Shown here: positions 1-6,512 of the stretch, piece after piece
How positions within the stretch are numbered: the stretch's first letter is position 1
How the letters are laid out: each line of letters starts with the position of its first letter
Source of the DNA: Succinivibrio sp.
Lineage (GTDB): Bacteria > Pseudomonadota > Gammaproteobacteria > Enterobacterales > Succinivibrionaceae
Length of the DNA: 7,262 nt
Direction of reading: 5' to 3'
Assembly: GCA_017959135.1 (NCBI GenBank)
Contig: JAGDBH010000195.1
Span: 1 to 7,262 of the forward strand
Notes under the pieces: model-generated
The model's database searches: none
What the model was told of the DNA's origin: nothing
Seen by the model: the letters and a program-made list of their open reading frames with translations, nothing else
Made by a program: the position numbers and the translations under genes

Positions 1-3000
1 AATAATATTTCTAAGAATGTTCTTGGCTTTCTCTACATTTGAACCGTAGGCAACACCAACGTTAAACTCCATCTTGGTAATTGAACTTGTCAGAGACCAG
101 TTTGTCAGAGCTGAAGTGATGAACTCTCTGTTTGGTATCATTACTTCCTTGTTCTCAAATGACATAACTGTTGTTGAACGTATACGAATTATGCTTACTG
201 TTCCTGATAGACCGTTCAGGGTAATAATGTCACCGACACGAAGCTGTCTTTCAAACAGAAGAATGATACCTGATACGAAGTTAGCAAAGATTTCCTGGAG
301 ACCAAAACCCAGACCAACAGAAAGAGCTGCTACCAGCCACTGTAAATTCTCCCATTTTATTCCTATTGCTCCAGCGGCTGATATGATACCCAGACCGATA
401 ATAATGTAGGATGAGATTACTTTTACTGAATAGCTTGTACTCTTAAATCTTTCATCTTTTCTGATCAGAATGATTTTCTCGAATAAAACCGGAAGGGTTT
501 TATTCAGGAAGCTGGTGATTATCAGAATGAAAATAGCAAACATGATATTTGCAATTGACAGATAATCAGTGATTAAAGGAGCTCCGTTAATTATCTGAGT
601 CTTATTCCAGATATGGACGGTATCAAGATAACGTAGAACAGATGATAAGTCACTCCACTGAATATATAAAAGAATCGTTGTTGCAATAATCAGTATGATT
701 CTTGCAACCTTGTATAAACGAGCACATAAAGAAGGCGCATTCAGATTCATTACTGAGACGAGACTTATTATCATATTGGCTTTATGTTCAGCGCTGCTTG
801 AGTGAATATTGCGTTTTTCTGCATAGATTTTTTCGTAAATCTTAACAGTAAGAACATAAATCATTCTGTGTACAGTCTGACTTACAAGGAAGTATGCCAG
901 CACTATGTAGAATGTATATGCAATTCTATTTGTGAGTTTTACAACTGTGTATAGATATCCTGATGAAACTGCAACAGCTGCGATTGAAGTTATCACAATG
1001 CCGATTACGCAGGAAACAATGTAACCTGCTGAGGTGTAGTTAAAGTCTCTAAGATTATTAATCAGCAGTCTGAATGAAATAATAAACAAACCAATACATG
1101 ATAGAAGAACTACTGAAAAAGATGTTAAATCAGAATAAATTGTTACAGCATCTGTTTCTGCAACATTTGCAAAGATCAGAAGAGGAAGCGCAAATGTCCA
1201 TACACTGCCAAGAATATTTCTGTAATGTGCTAGTTTGTATGGCTCAACACTGAAATGTCTTTGTACAAGAGCATTTGGTTTCAGGATCTGCATAAAGAAC
1301 ACGAAAACGAATATATGCATTAACATTGCTGTAATAACATATCTTTGAGAGTGTGTTTCGCTTAAGGCAATACAGATAATGACTGTTCCAAGACATATCA
1401 TCCAGACCATGCTTGGGATCATAAGAATCATGTTGTTTAAAAGGGCAAGCGGAGTCAGAAATACTGAATCAGCAGCGCTGTCTAATCTTCTTGCCAGTCT
1501 ATTGTTGTTGTCCTGAATTCTTTTTATGAATACCAGAATAATTCCGCATAAAAGGAAAAATGGCAGCAGAAGTGTTGTTACTGTCTTAGTGGTATCAGAT
1601 AAAAATGCTGAGCCAGAAAGTTTCTGTTTTAAAGATTCCCATTCGTATTTTGCAGATGGTATGAACATCTTTAGGAATTCATTTCCAAGAGGCTGATTTG
1701 ATTTTACCCAGAACAGCTGCTCTTCAGTGTCTGCACTGATTTTATCGTAAATCTTTTTGTAGTTTGCGTAATTAACCTTGATTTCGATATTCTCATTCAG
1801 AGAATCAGCAATAACCTGATAAATTTCACTCATGGTAGACTTTCTCTGTCCATAGATAGAAATAACATCTTCTCTGTAAGGCTCAAGTTCAGGATAATTC
1901 TTGATAACCTTTTCAACATCTTCGAAAACACTGTTGATCTGATTTAATCTTTCTCTGATTTCATACAGATAAATATTGATATTGGCGATTTTCTCATCAA
2001 CATCATATTTGATTTTTACATTTGGTAAAGATGTCAGCTGCTTGTTGAGAAGTCTTGAAAGAATAAGACTTCTATTTAGTTCTTTTATCTGGCTGTCAAG
2101 ACTCTTTTCTATCTGGGTAACTTTCAGATTGGCATCCAGAACTTCTTTGTTGGTTTCCTTATAATCAGCATACAGTTCTTTTGCCTGAGACAGGTATCCT
2201 TTGATTTCATTAGTTTCTCTGATGACCTTTTTTAAGACAGGGTTATTCTTAACAGTCTCATTATCAAGTTTTGATTCTTTATTATCTTCGTTTGCATCAA
2301 GAGTCTTTAATCTTTCAGATAATTTTTTTATTTCTTCATTTAATCTGTTGTACTTTAAGGTTGAATACTCAAGTTCAAGGGAGGAAATATCCTGAAGAAT
2401 AGAAATATTGGACAGCTGGGTCTTATAAAGATTATTCTCCAGATTAGATTCATAAATAATGGTTGCATATGCTCTGTTTAGCATATTCTCTGTATCTGGA
2501 TTATTATCAATCTCAGCCATCAGTGTTTTGGTCTGTTCATTATTAAAGGTCACTATACTTTGTGATTTTTCAGGTAGAGTCTGGACATCATTATGATATT
2601 TTGTTGCTCTTTCAAGTAAGATGTTTTCCTGAATTAAAGACTCTGTATCTGCCTTCAGTCTTTCATTGACCTCCTGATAGGATAAAGCTTCCAGTTCGCT
2701 GTCAGATATTACACTTCTCTTCTTTTCCTCATGAATTTTTCTTGAGTAATACACGATTCTCTTTTTTGCAGTTGAAAACAGTCTGGTTAATCCAGAGATC
2801 TTTTCCTTGGTATCTGAAATCTCTTCGTTCTTTTCTATGGCTTTTGTGTAGGTGGCGATATTTTTTTCTTTATCCTTCTCTGAAAGAGTAGAACTTTCCT
2901 TTGTTGTATTTATCGCTGCAGTAAGTTCTTTTGTTGAAGGAAGAATAATCTGGCCGAATCTCGTCGTAACAGAGTTAGTATGAGATTCTGTGTGTGGCTG

Positions 3001-3060
3001 GGCGAATGCTGTTGAGATTCCAAATAATACGATAATTAGTAGCGTTAGAATTTTTTTCAT
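1..3060 (-). CDS. MscK/MscM-type large mechanosensitive channel, C-terminus cut off by window edge
   Basis: Inner-membrane channel that opens under membrane tension and releases solutes during hypo-osmotic shock. An uninterrupted frame of 1020 codons runs from ATG at 3060 off the left edge. E. coli MscK and MscM are about 1,100 residues, so roughly 80-100 are missing. Residues 1-20 are a signal peptide (MKKILTLLIIVLFGISTAFA, cleavage before Q21). Residues ~25-490 are a charged, helical, coiled-coil-like periplasmic region. About eleven hydrophobic segments follow from T495, matching the family's 11-TM topology. The last is the MscS-like pore helix (906-936; VGLGFGLQEIFANF at 915-928), followed by the beta domain with RVGD (941-944), KEVMIPNREFIT and TNWSL (W988). 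An in-frame TGA at 3073-3075 rules out an earlier start. No clear Shine-Dalgarno is visible, so translation may be inefficient. MscK and MscM cannot be told apart without the C-terminus and a tree; the family call is secure. Confidence 0.93.
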   Translation of the reverse strand, partial: MKKILTLLIIVLFGISTAFAQPHTESHTNSVTTRFGQIILPSTKELTAAINTTKESSTLSEKDKEKNIATYTKAIEKNEEISDTKEKISGLTRLFSTAKKRIVYYSRKIHEEKKRSVISDSELEALSYQEVNERLKADTESLIQENILLERATKYHNDVQTLPEKSQSIVTFNNEQTKTLMAEIDNNPDTENMLNRAYATIIYESNLENNLYKTQLSNISILQDISSLELEYSTLKYNRLNEEIKKLSERLKTLDANEDNKESKLDNETVKNNPVLKKVIRETNEIKGYLSQAKELYADYKETNKEVLDANLKVTQIEKSLDSQIKELNRSLILSRLLNKQLTSLPNVKIKYDVDEKIANINIYLYEIRERLNQINSVFEDVEKVIKNYPELEPYREDVISIYGQRKSTMSEIYQVIADSLNENIEIKVNYANYKKIYDKISADTEEQLFWVKSNQPLGNEFLKMFIPSAKYEWESLKQKLSGSAFLSDTTKTVTTLLLPFFLLCGIILVFIKRIQDNNNRLARRLDSAADSVFLTPLALLNNMILMIPSMVWMICLGTVIICIALSETHSQRYVITAMLMHIFVFVFFMQILKPNALVQRHFSVEPYKLAHYRNILGSVWTFALPLLIFANVAETDAVTIYSDLTSFSVVLLSCIGLFIISFRLLINNLRDFNYTSAGYIVSCVIGIVITSIAAVAVSSGYLYTVVKLTNRIAYTFYIVLAYFLVSQTVHRMIYVLTVKIYEKIYAEKRNIHSSSAEHKANMIISLVSVMNLNAPSLCARLYKVARIILIIATTILLYIQWSDLSSVLRYLDTVHIWNKTQIINGAPLITDYLSIANIMFAIFILIITSFLNKTLPVLFEKIILIRKDERFKSTSYSVKVISSYIIIGLGIISAAGAIGIKWENLQWLVAALSVGLGFGLQEIFANFVSGIILLFERQLRVGDIITLNGLSGTVSIIRIRSTTVMSFENKEVMIPNREFITSALTNWSLTSSITKMEFNVGVAYGSNVEKAKNILRNII

Positions 3061-3190
3061 ACAAATACAGAGTCAGAGTCCTAGTTTATGAATGAACAAA
3101 ACAGCTGATTATTCTCCAGATATTTTTTTAAGCCTGGGGGGTTTTTATTTCTTTGCTGAATTTGATCTTTATACCTATATATTCAGTGAA

Positions 3191-3226
3191 ATTATAACAT
3201 TCCTCACATTGCTAAAACATAGCAAT
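3191..3226 (-). promoter_or_regulatory. Probable promoter of the mechanosensitive channel gene, with inverted repeat over the -35 region
   Basis: On the minus strand, 3199-3191 reads TGTTATAAT, a perfect extended -10 element. No good -35 hexamer lies 16-18 bases upstream, which is tolerated with an extended -10. Instead the -35 position is covered by a perfect 7-bp inverted repeat, ATTGCTA (3208-3214) and TAGCAAT (3220-3226), separated by 5 bases. This looks like the operator of a dimeric regulator. Transcription would start near 3184, leaving a leader of about 124 nt before the ATG at 3060. That leader contains a C6 run and a 7-base A run but no structure I can name. The arms could also pair as an RNA hairpin in read-through from nadB, but they have no following T-run. 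The promoter is an inference from motif match and position. Confidence 0.55.
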
Positions 3227-3318
3227 CTCCTGTTTGATAAACATTTCTGTCAGGCATTTTTTTGAGAGTTATCGTAGATTGATTAAGTGGTGAGTTATCA
3301 GAGAAAAGAATATAAGAA

Positions 3319-3343
3319 TCGACCAGGAATATATCCTGGTCGA
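3319..3343 (-). terminator. Probable rho-independent terminator of nadB
   Basis: A perfect 10-bp inverted repeat (TCGACCAGGA / TCCTGGTCGA) with a 5-base AT loop begins 13 bases after the nadB stop codon. Read on the minus strand it is followed by a T-rich but interrupted tract, ATTCTTATATTCTTTT. The stem is GC-rich compared with its surroundings. Position and shape fit the end of the nadB transcript. The broken T-run makes termination possibly incomplete, so some read-through into the channel gene is plausible. On the plus strand there is no T-run, so I do not call it bidirectional. Confidence 0.72.
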
Positions 3344-3356
3344 AGTTAGATTGAGA

Positions 3357-4955
3357 TTAAGGATTCAGAATGGTTGGACCTGAATGTTCCTCAAGATTTG
3401 GATAGTCAAGATTGTAGTGTAAACCGCGAGATTCTTTTCTCATCATAGCTGATTTAACAATAATCTCTGCAACGTCAAGAAGATTTCTAAGCTCAAGAAG
3501 ATTTCTTGTTACTCGGAAATTAGAGTAATACTCATGGACTTCCTTCTTTAGAAGTTCAATTCGATGCATTGCTCTTTCCAGTCTCTTGTTGGTTCTTACA
3601 ATACCAACATAATCCCACATGGTAAGTCTTAGTTCATGCCAGTTATGGGTGATAATGACTTCTTCATCAGAATTTGTTACCTGACTTTCATCCCAGTCTG
3701 GAATATTTGCAATTTCTGCATCAGCCAGATGTTTCAGAATATGAGTTGCAGCAGCTTTGCCGTACACTACACATTCTAAAAGAGAATTTGAGGCCAGTCT
3801 GTTTGCTCCATGAAGACCTGTATAGGCACATTCACCAACGGCATACAGATTCTCAATGTCTGTTCTGGCATTGTTATCTACCATGATTCCGCCACATGTG
3901 AAGTGGGCTGCAGGTACAATTGGAATTGGACGCTTGGTGATATCGATGCCAACCTTCAGACAGCGTTCATAGATTGTTGGGAAGTGCTTTTTAACAAATT
4001 CTGGTTCCTTGAAGGAAATATCCAGATACATGCAGTCTGCACCAAGTTTCTTCATTTCATGATCGATAGCTCTTGCAACAATATCTCTTGGTGCAAGTTC
4101 AAGTCGTTCATCGTAATCCTTCATGAATCTGGTGCCGTCTGGTCGCTTTAACTGAGCGCCTTCACCACGCAAGGCCTCTGTTAAAAGAAAGTTTCTGTCA
4201 GCATCGCAGAAAAGGGTTGTTGGATGGAACTGATTAAATTCCATGTTTGCTACACGGCAACCGGCTCTATAAGCCATTGCTATGCCATCACCTGAAGATA
4301 CTTCTGGGTTGCAGGTGTACTGGTAAACTTTTGATGCTCCACCGGTACATAGTGCTATAAATTTTGCTGAAATAGTTTCTACGTGACTAGTTTCATTGTT
4401 CAGTACATATGCGCCGATTACTCTGTTTCCTGGCAATCCTAGTTTTCTTGTAGTAACAAGATCAATTGCGTTATGGTTTTCAAGAAGAGTAATGTTTGGA
4501 TGCTTTCTTGCTAGATCTGTTAGAGTTTCCTGAATTGATTTACCTGTATGATCCTCAGCGTGGAAAATTCTTCTGTGAGAGTGACCGCCTTCTCTGTGCA
4601 GATGATATGGGGACTGTTCGTCTGTTGCTTTTTCTTCCTTTAGATCGAAAGGTACTCCTGAGTCGATTAGCCACTGAATTGCATCGTGGGCATTTTTTGC
4701 AACAAATTCAACTGTTTTTTCATCGCAAAGGAATCCACCGGCTATGCAGGTATCCTTTATGTGTGCTGCGATGCTGTCATCATCGTCTTTAATGTTGTAA
4801 ACACCAGCAATACCACCCTGAGCATAATTTGTGGATCCAGCGCAAGCTGTTTCTTTAGAAAGAACAATTACCTTGGTTTTTTCTGCAAGACCTAAAGCAA
4901 GAGTTAGACCTGCAGCACCGCTGCCGATAACAAGGCAGTCTGTTGTATAGTTCAT
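3357..4955 (-). CDS. nadB: L-aspartate oxidase
   Basis: FAD-dependent cytoplasmic enzyme that oxidises L-aspartate to iminoaspartate, the first step of de novo NAD synthesis; NadA then makes quinolinate. The 532 residues compare with about 540 in E. coli and the gene is complete. The N-terminal dinucleotide-binding motif is GSGAAG (11-16), followed by [11 protein letters not shown] (41-51). [19 protein letters not shown] (121-139) is the family signature and contains E122. H244, R290, H351 and R386, the substrate and catalytic residues known from E. coli NadB, all occur here at identical numbers, in [19 protein letters not shown] and [12 protein letters not shown]. The C-terminal helical domain (~430-532) is the fumarate reductase-like end. 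The start is supported by TTAGGAT (4962-4968 region) about 8 bases before ATG. It is divergent from rpoE, as in E. coli, which favours NadB over the related SdhA and FrdA flavoproteins. Confidence 0.98.
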   Translation of the reverse strand: MNYTTDCLVIGSGAAGLTLALGLAEKTKVIVLSKETACAGSTNYAQGGIAGVYNIKDDDDSIAAHIKDTCIAGGFLCDEKTVEFVAKNAHDAIQWLIDSGVPFDLKEEKATDEQSPYHLHREGGHSHRRIFHAEDHTGKSIQETLTDLARKHPNITLLENHNAIDLVTTRKLGLPGNRVIGAYVLNNETSHVETISAKFIALCTGGASKVYQYTCNPEVSSGDGIAMAYRAGCRVANMEFNQFHPTTLFCDADRNFLLTEALRGEGAQLKRPDGTRFMKDYDERLELAPRDIVARAIDHEMKKLGADCMYLDISFKEPEFVKKHFPTIYERCLKVGIDITKRPIPIVPAAHFTCGGIMVDNNARTDIENLYAVGECAYTGLHGANRLASNSLLECVVYGKAAATHILKHLADAEIANIPDWDESQVTNSDEEVIITHNWHELRLTMWDYVGIVRTNKRLERAMHRIELLKKEVHEYYSNFRVTRNLLELRNLLDVAEIIVKSAMMRKESRGLHYNLDYPNLEEHSGPTILNP

Positions 4956-5039
4956 ATTATTATCCTAAGGCGCTTAAGCGTCGATATTGAATGAATGTTT
5001 GATCTAGCTTGAAGATTCTACAACGGGTTATTGTTTTTT

Positions 5040-5068
5040 TGTATATACAATATATTGTTACAGGTCTA
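5040..5068 (-). promoter_or_regulatory. Candidate sigma-70 promoter of nadB overlapping two palindromes
   Basis: On the minus strand TAGACC (5068-5063) and TATACA (5045-5040) are spaced by 17 bases and each match the sigma-70 hexamers at four of six positions. The start would lie near 5033, about 78 bases before the nadB ATG. Two perfect 12-bp palindromes that share four bases, TTGTATATACAA (5039-5050) and ACAATATATTGT (5047-5058), cover the -10 and most of the spacer, so a bound repressor there would block nadB. The site does not match the NadR box pattern that I know (TGTTTA-N6-TAAACA), and I cannot name the regulator. In such AT-rich DNA weak promoter matches are common, so this is tentative. 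Confidence 0.35.
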
Positions 5069-5077
5069 TGCACCATA

Positions 5078-5104
5078 TAAGTACATATATACTTAAGGTA
5101 TAAA
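5078..5104 (+). promoter_or_regulatory. Dyad next to a possible distal rpoE promoter
   Basis: An 18-bp inverted repeat (TAAGTACAT / ATATACTTA) at 5078-5095 has a single mismatched pair. It ends three bases before TATAAA (5099-5104), a five-of-six match to the -10 consensus on the plus strand. No -35 hexamer is convincing, so an activator or repressor bound to the dyad at the -35 position is one reading. E. coli rpoE is known to have promoters other than the sigma-E one, which makes a housekeeping promoter here expected in principle. The resulting leader would be about 165 nt. Confidence 0.28.
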
Positions 5105-5228
5105 TCCTACTTTTATGCTCTGTTACTTGCTTTAGAATCTTGAGAATGTCAAAATTACTTAATTAGATGAAGATTAAGCAAAATTTTTGTGATTATCATC
5201 ATAGTTTAATGATCTGTTAAATTTTTTT

Positions 5229-5256
5229 TGAACTTTAAAAAAAACTCTTGGTCAAA
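5229..5256 (+). promoter_or_regulatory. Sigma-E-dependent autoregulatory promoter of rpoE
   Basis: TGAACTT (5229-5235) and GTCAAA (5251-5256) are separated by 15 bases. This is a near-consensus sigma-E promoter (known pattern GGAACTT, about 15-16 bases, then GTCtaa/TCAAA), lacking only the first G of the -35. The spacer carries A8 (5237-5244), and T8 (5222-5229) lies directly upstream like an UP-type A/T tract. It sits just before rpoE, where the sigma-E promoter is found in E. coli, so sigma-E activates its own operon. The predicted start, 6-7 bases after the -10, falls at about 5262-5263, only some 11 bases before the ATG, right at the AAAGG ribosome site (5262-5266). Confidence 0.85.
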
Positions 5257-5273
5257 AAGGTAAAGGTAAAACG

Positions 5274-5870
5274 ATGGCATCCGATGAAAATCTACAAAAA
5301 GCCTCAAGTGATGAGGCTCTTGTTAAGCGGGTGCAGCAAGGAGATGTTAGCGCCTACAACATACTGGTAATTAAATACCAGCATAAAGTTGCTCAGATTA
5401 TTTCTAAATTTGTTGGAAATTCTGCTGATGTTAACGATGTTGCACAGGAAGCTTTTATAAAAGCATACAAGGCGATTAACAATTTCCGAGGCGAAAGTTC
5501 GTTTTATACCTGGCTGTATCGAATTGTAGTGAACTCAGCTAAGACTTATCTAGAGTCTAACAGCAAGAGAAAAAATCACATTGATGTAGATTCAGAAGAA
5601 TTTCAGTCAATTGATGCTCAAGGTGTTCTTACAAGCAGAGAGTCGCCAGATAGAATTATAGAATCGCAAGAATTACAGCAAGTGATATTAAGTGCGATGA
5701 AGGAACTTCCTGAGGAGCTGAGACAGGCAATAATGCTGAGGGAAGTTGAGGGAATGTCCTATGAGGACATGGCAGGTTTGCTGCAGATCCCGATTGGAAC
5801 TGTAAGATCAAGAATCTTCAGAGCCAGACAGTTCATCGAGGAAAGAATGTCTAGATTTGCTGGAAAGTAA
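5274..5870 (+). CDS. rpoE: RNA polymerase sigma factor RpoE (sigma-E, extracytoplasmic stress)
   Basis: Group 4 (ECF) sigma factor that directs RNA polymerase to envelope-stress genes and is held inactive by RseA. It has 198 residues against 191 in E. coli, the difference being mainly a longer N-terminus. Sigma region 2 covers ~16-93, with VQQGD (20-24), YQHKVAQ (35-41), DVAQEAFIKAYKA (55-67, core-binding region 2.2) and FRGESSFYTWLYRI (71-84, -10 recognition and melting). A variable linker follows (~95-130). Region 4 covers ~138-192: LPEELRQAIMLREVEGMSYEDMA and the helix-turn-helix ending GTVRSRIFRAR (175-185) that reads the -35. The start is fixed by AAAGG seven bases before ATG. It is the first gene of the operon, 21 bases before rseA, with a sigma-E promoter directly upstream. 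The close match to E. coli RpoE and the rseA/rseB neighbours exclude other ECF groups. Confidence 0.98.
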   Translation: MASDENLQKASSDEALVKRVQQGDVSAYNILVIKYQHKVAQIISKFVGNSADVNDVAQEAFIKAYKAINNFRGESSFYTWLYRIVVNSAKTYLESNSKRKNHIDVDSEEFQSIDAQGVLTSRESPDRIIESQELQQVILSAMKELPEELRQAIMLREVEGMSYEDMAGLLQIPIGTVRSRIFRARQFIEERMSRFAGK

Positions 5871-5891
5871 CGATTTACTTTAGGAGTAACT

Positions 5892-6506
5892 ATGATGAAT
5901 TTTCAGAATGTTGACAAAGAAGAGCTAAAATCTGCTTTGTATGACGGAGAGAATTTACCAGAAGGAAAGCTGAAGCTTTCAGAGAATGATGTTGAGCATA
6001 TTCAGAACTGGTCTTTGATTGGCGCAACTCTCAGAAATGAAATGACAGAGAGCCAGCTAAAACCAGATTTTGCCGCATCTTTGATGAATAGAATCAAGGA
6101 AGAGAAGATTACTCCTGAGCTTGTAGATCAGACTGAGGTTCAGTCTGTTTCGGTCCATTCTTTCAGAAATGTATTCAAGAAGGTTTCTTTCGGTATTGCT
6201 CAGATGGCAATTGCAGCTTCTGTTGCTGCAGTTACAATCATCGGATATCAGACCTACAATGCAGAGGGTACTGTATCTAATGAGGTTTCAGCAGCTTCAA
6301 CAATCGGAGCTATCGGAACAGCAAATCTTGCAAGCTATCAGACTAACCGTAAGAGCTCAAATGAGATAAAGCTGAACGAGGATAAGTCTGACAAAGATAG
6401 TGTCTCAGCTAATAATATTGAACTTAAGAAACAACAAAAACTTGAAGTTGAGCGTATAAATAATTACATTAGAGGTTATGTATTAGATACAGCTTCAAAC
6501 AATTAG
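5892..6506 (+). CDS. rseA: Anti-sigma-E factor RseA
   Basis: Single-pass inner-membrane protein whose cytoplasmic domain sequesters RpoE. In the known pathway DegS and then RseP cleave it when outer-membrane proteins misfold. It has 204 residues against about 216 in E. coli. The N-terminal sigma-binding domain (~1-75) has the family-like KEELKSALYDGENL start and the W40...R48 helix. One membrane helix lies at ~102-119 (IAQMAIAASVAAVTIIGY). The periplasmic part ends with KLEVERINNYIRGYVL (183-198), which resembles the RseB-binding segment of E. coli RseA (RRRINAMLQDYEL). It stops six residues later, so the long Gln-rich tail of E. coli RseA is missing. Two adjacent ATGs (5892, 5895) follow AGGAG (5882-5886). 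The second has the better spacing (8 rather than 5 bases), so the true product may begin MNFQN. The gene lies 21 bases after rpoE and 6 before rseB. Confidence 0.95.
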   Translation: MMNFQNVDKEELKSALYDGENLPEGKLKLSENDVEHIQNWSLIGATLRNEMTESQLKPDFAASLMNRIKEEKITPELVDQTEVQSVSVHSFRNVFKKVSFGIAQMAIAASVAAVTIIGYQTYNAEGTVSNEVSAASTIGAIGTANLASYQTNRKSSNEIKLNEDKSDKDSVSANNIELKKQQKLEVERINNYIRGYVLDTASNN

Positions 6507-6512
6507 AGTTCT

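Larger units (their letters stand above)
4956..5273. other. Divergent nadB-rpoE control region, no gene
   Basis: This 318-base AT-rich gap holds the 5' signals of both transcripts and no credible coding frame. From left to right it contains the nadB ribosome site (minus strand, AGGAT near 4961-4966), a 10-bp palindrome CGCTTAAGCG (4971-4980), and two overlapping 12-bp palindromes (5039-5058) in a candidate nadB promoter. An 18-bp near-perfect dyad (5078-5095) follows, next to TATAAA (5099-5104), a possible -10 for a distal rpoE promoter. The sequence from about 5105 to 5220 has no motif I can support. The right end is the sigma-E promoter and ribosome site of rpoE. Confidence 0.85.

Noticed and set aside
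74..409. Plus-strand open frame of 111 codons
   Set aside because: It is antisense to the MscS pore and beta domain of the channel gene, whose motifs are unmistakable; the plus frame has no recognisable domain or ribosome site.
3126..3147. Stretch with G6 and flanking T-runs as a possible terminator or G-rich element
   Set aside because: There is no pairing arm for the G6 run nearby and only one G-run, so neither a hairpin nor a quadruplex is supported.
3206..3230. Two-codon minus-strand ORF (ATG TTT TAG) preceded by AGGAG
   Set aside because: It lies upstream of the predicted transcription start and is explained by the inverted repeat; a start-stop peptide cannot be supported without transcript data.
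3674..4895. Several plus-strand open frames opposite nadB
   Set aside because: They are shadows of the highly conserved nadB frame, overlap each other and show no family motif.
4971..4980. Palindrome CGCTTAAGCG upstream of the nadB ribosome site
   Set aside because: It has no loop so cannot fold as a hairpin, and a single 10-bp palindrome is weak evidence for an operator at this position.
5140..5168. TTGAGA and TTAGAT, 17 bases apart, as an rpoE sigma-70 promoter
   Set aside because: The -10 matches only three of six bases, which is expected by chance in DNA this AT-rich.
6169..6369. 66-codon plus-strand frame inside rseA
   Set aside because: It is an out-of-frame shadow over the RseA membrane helix region, rich in Leu/Gln from repeated codons.
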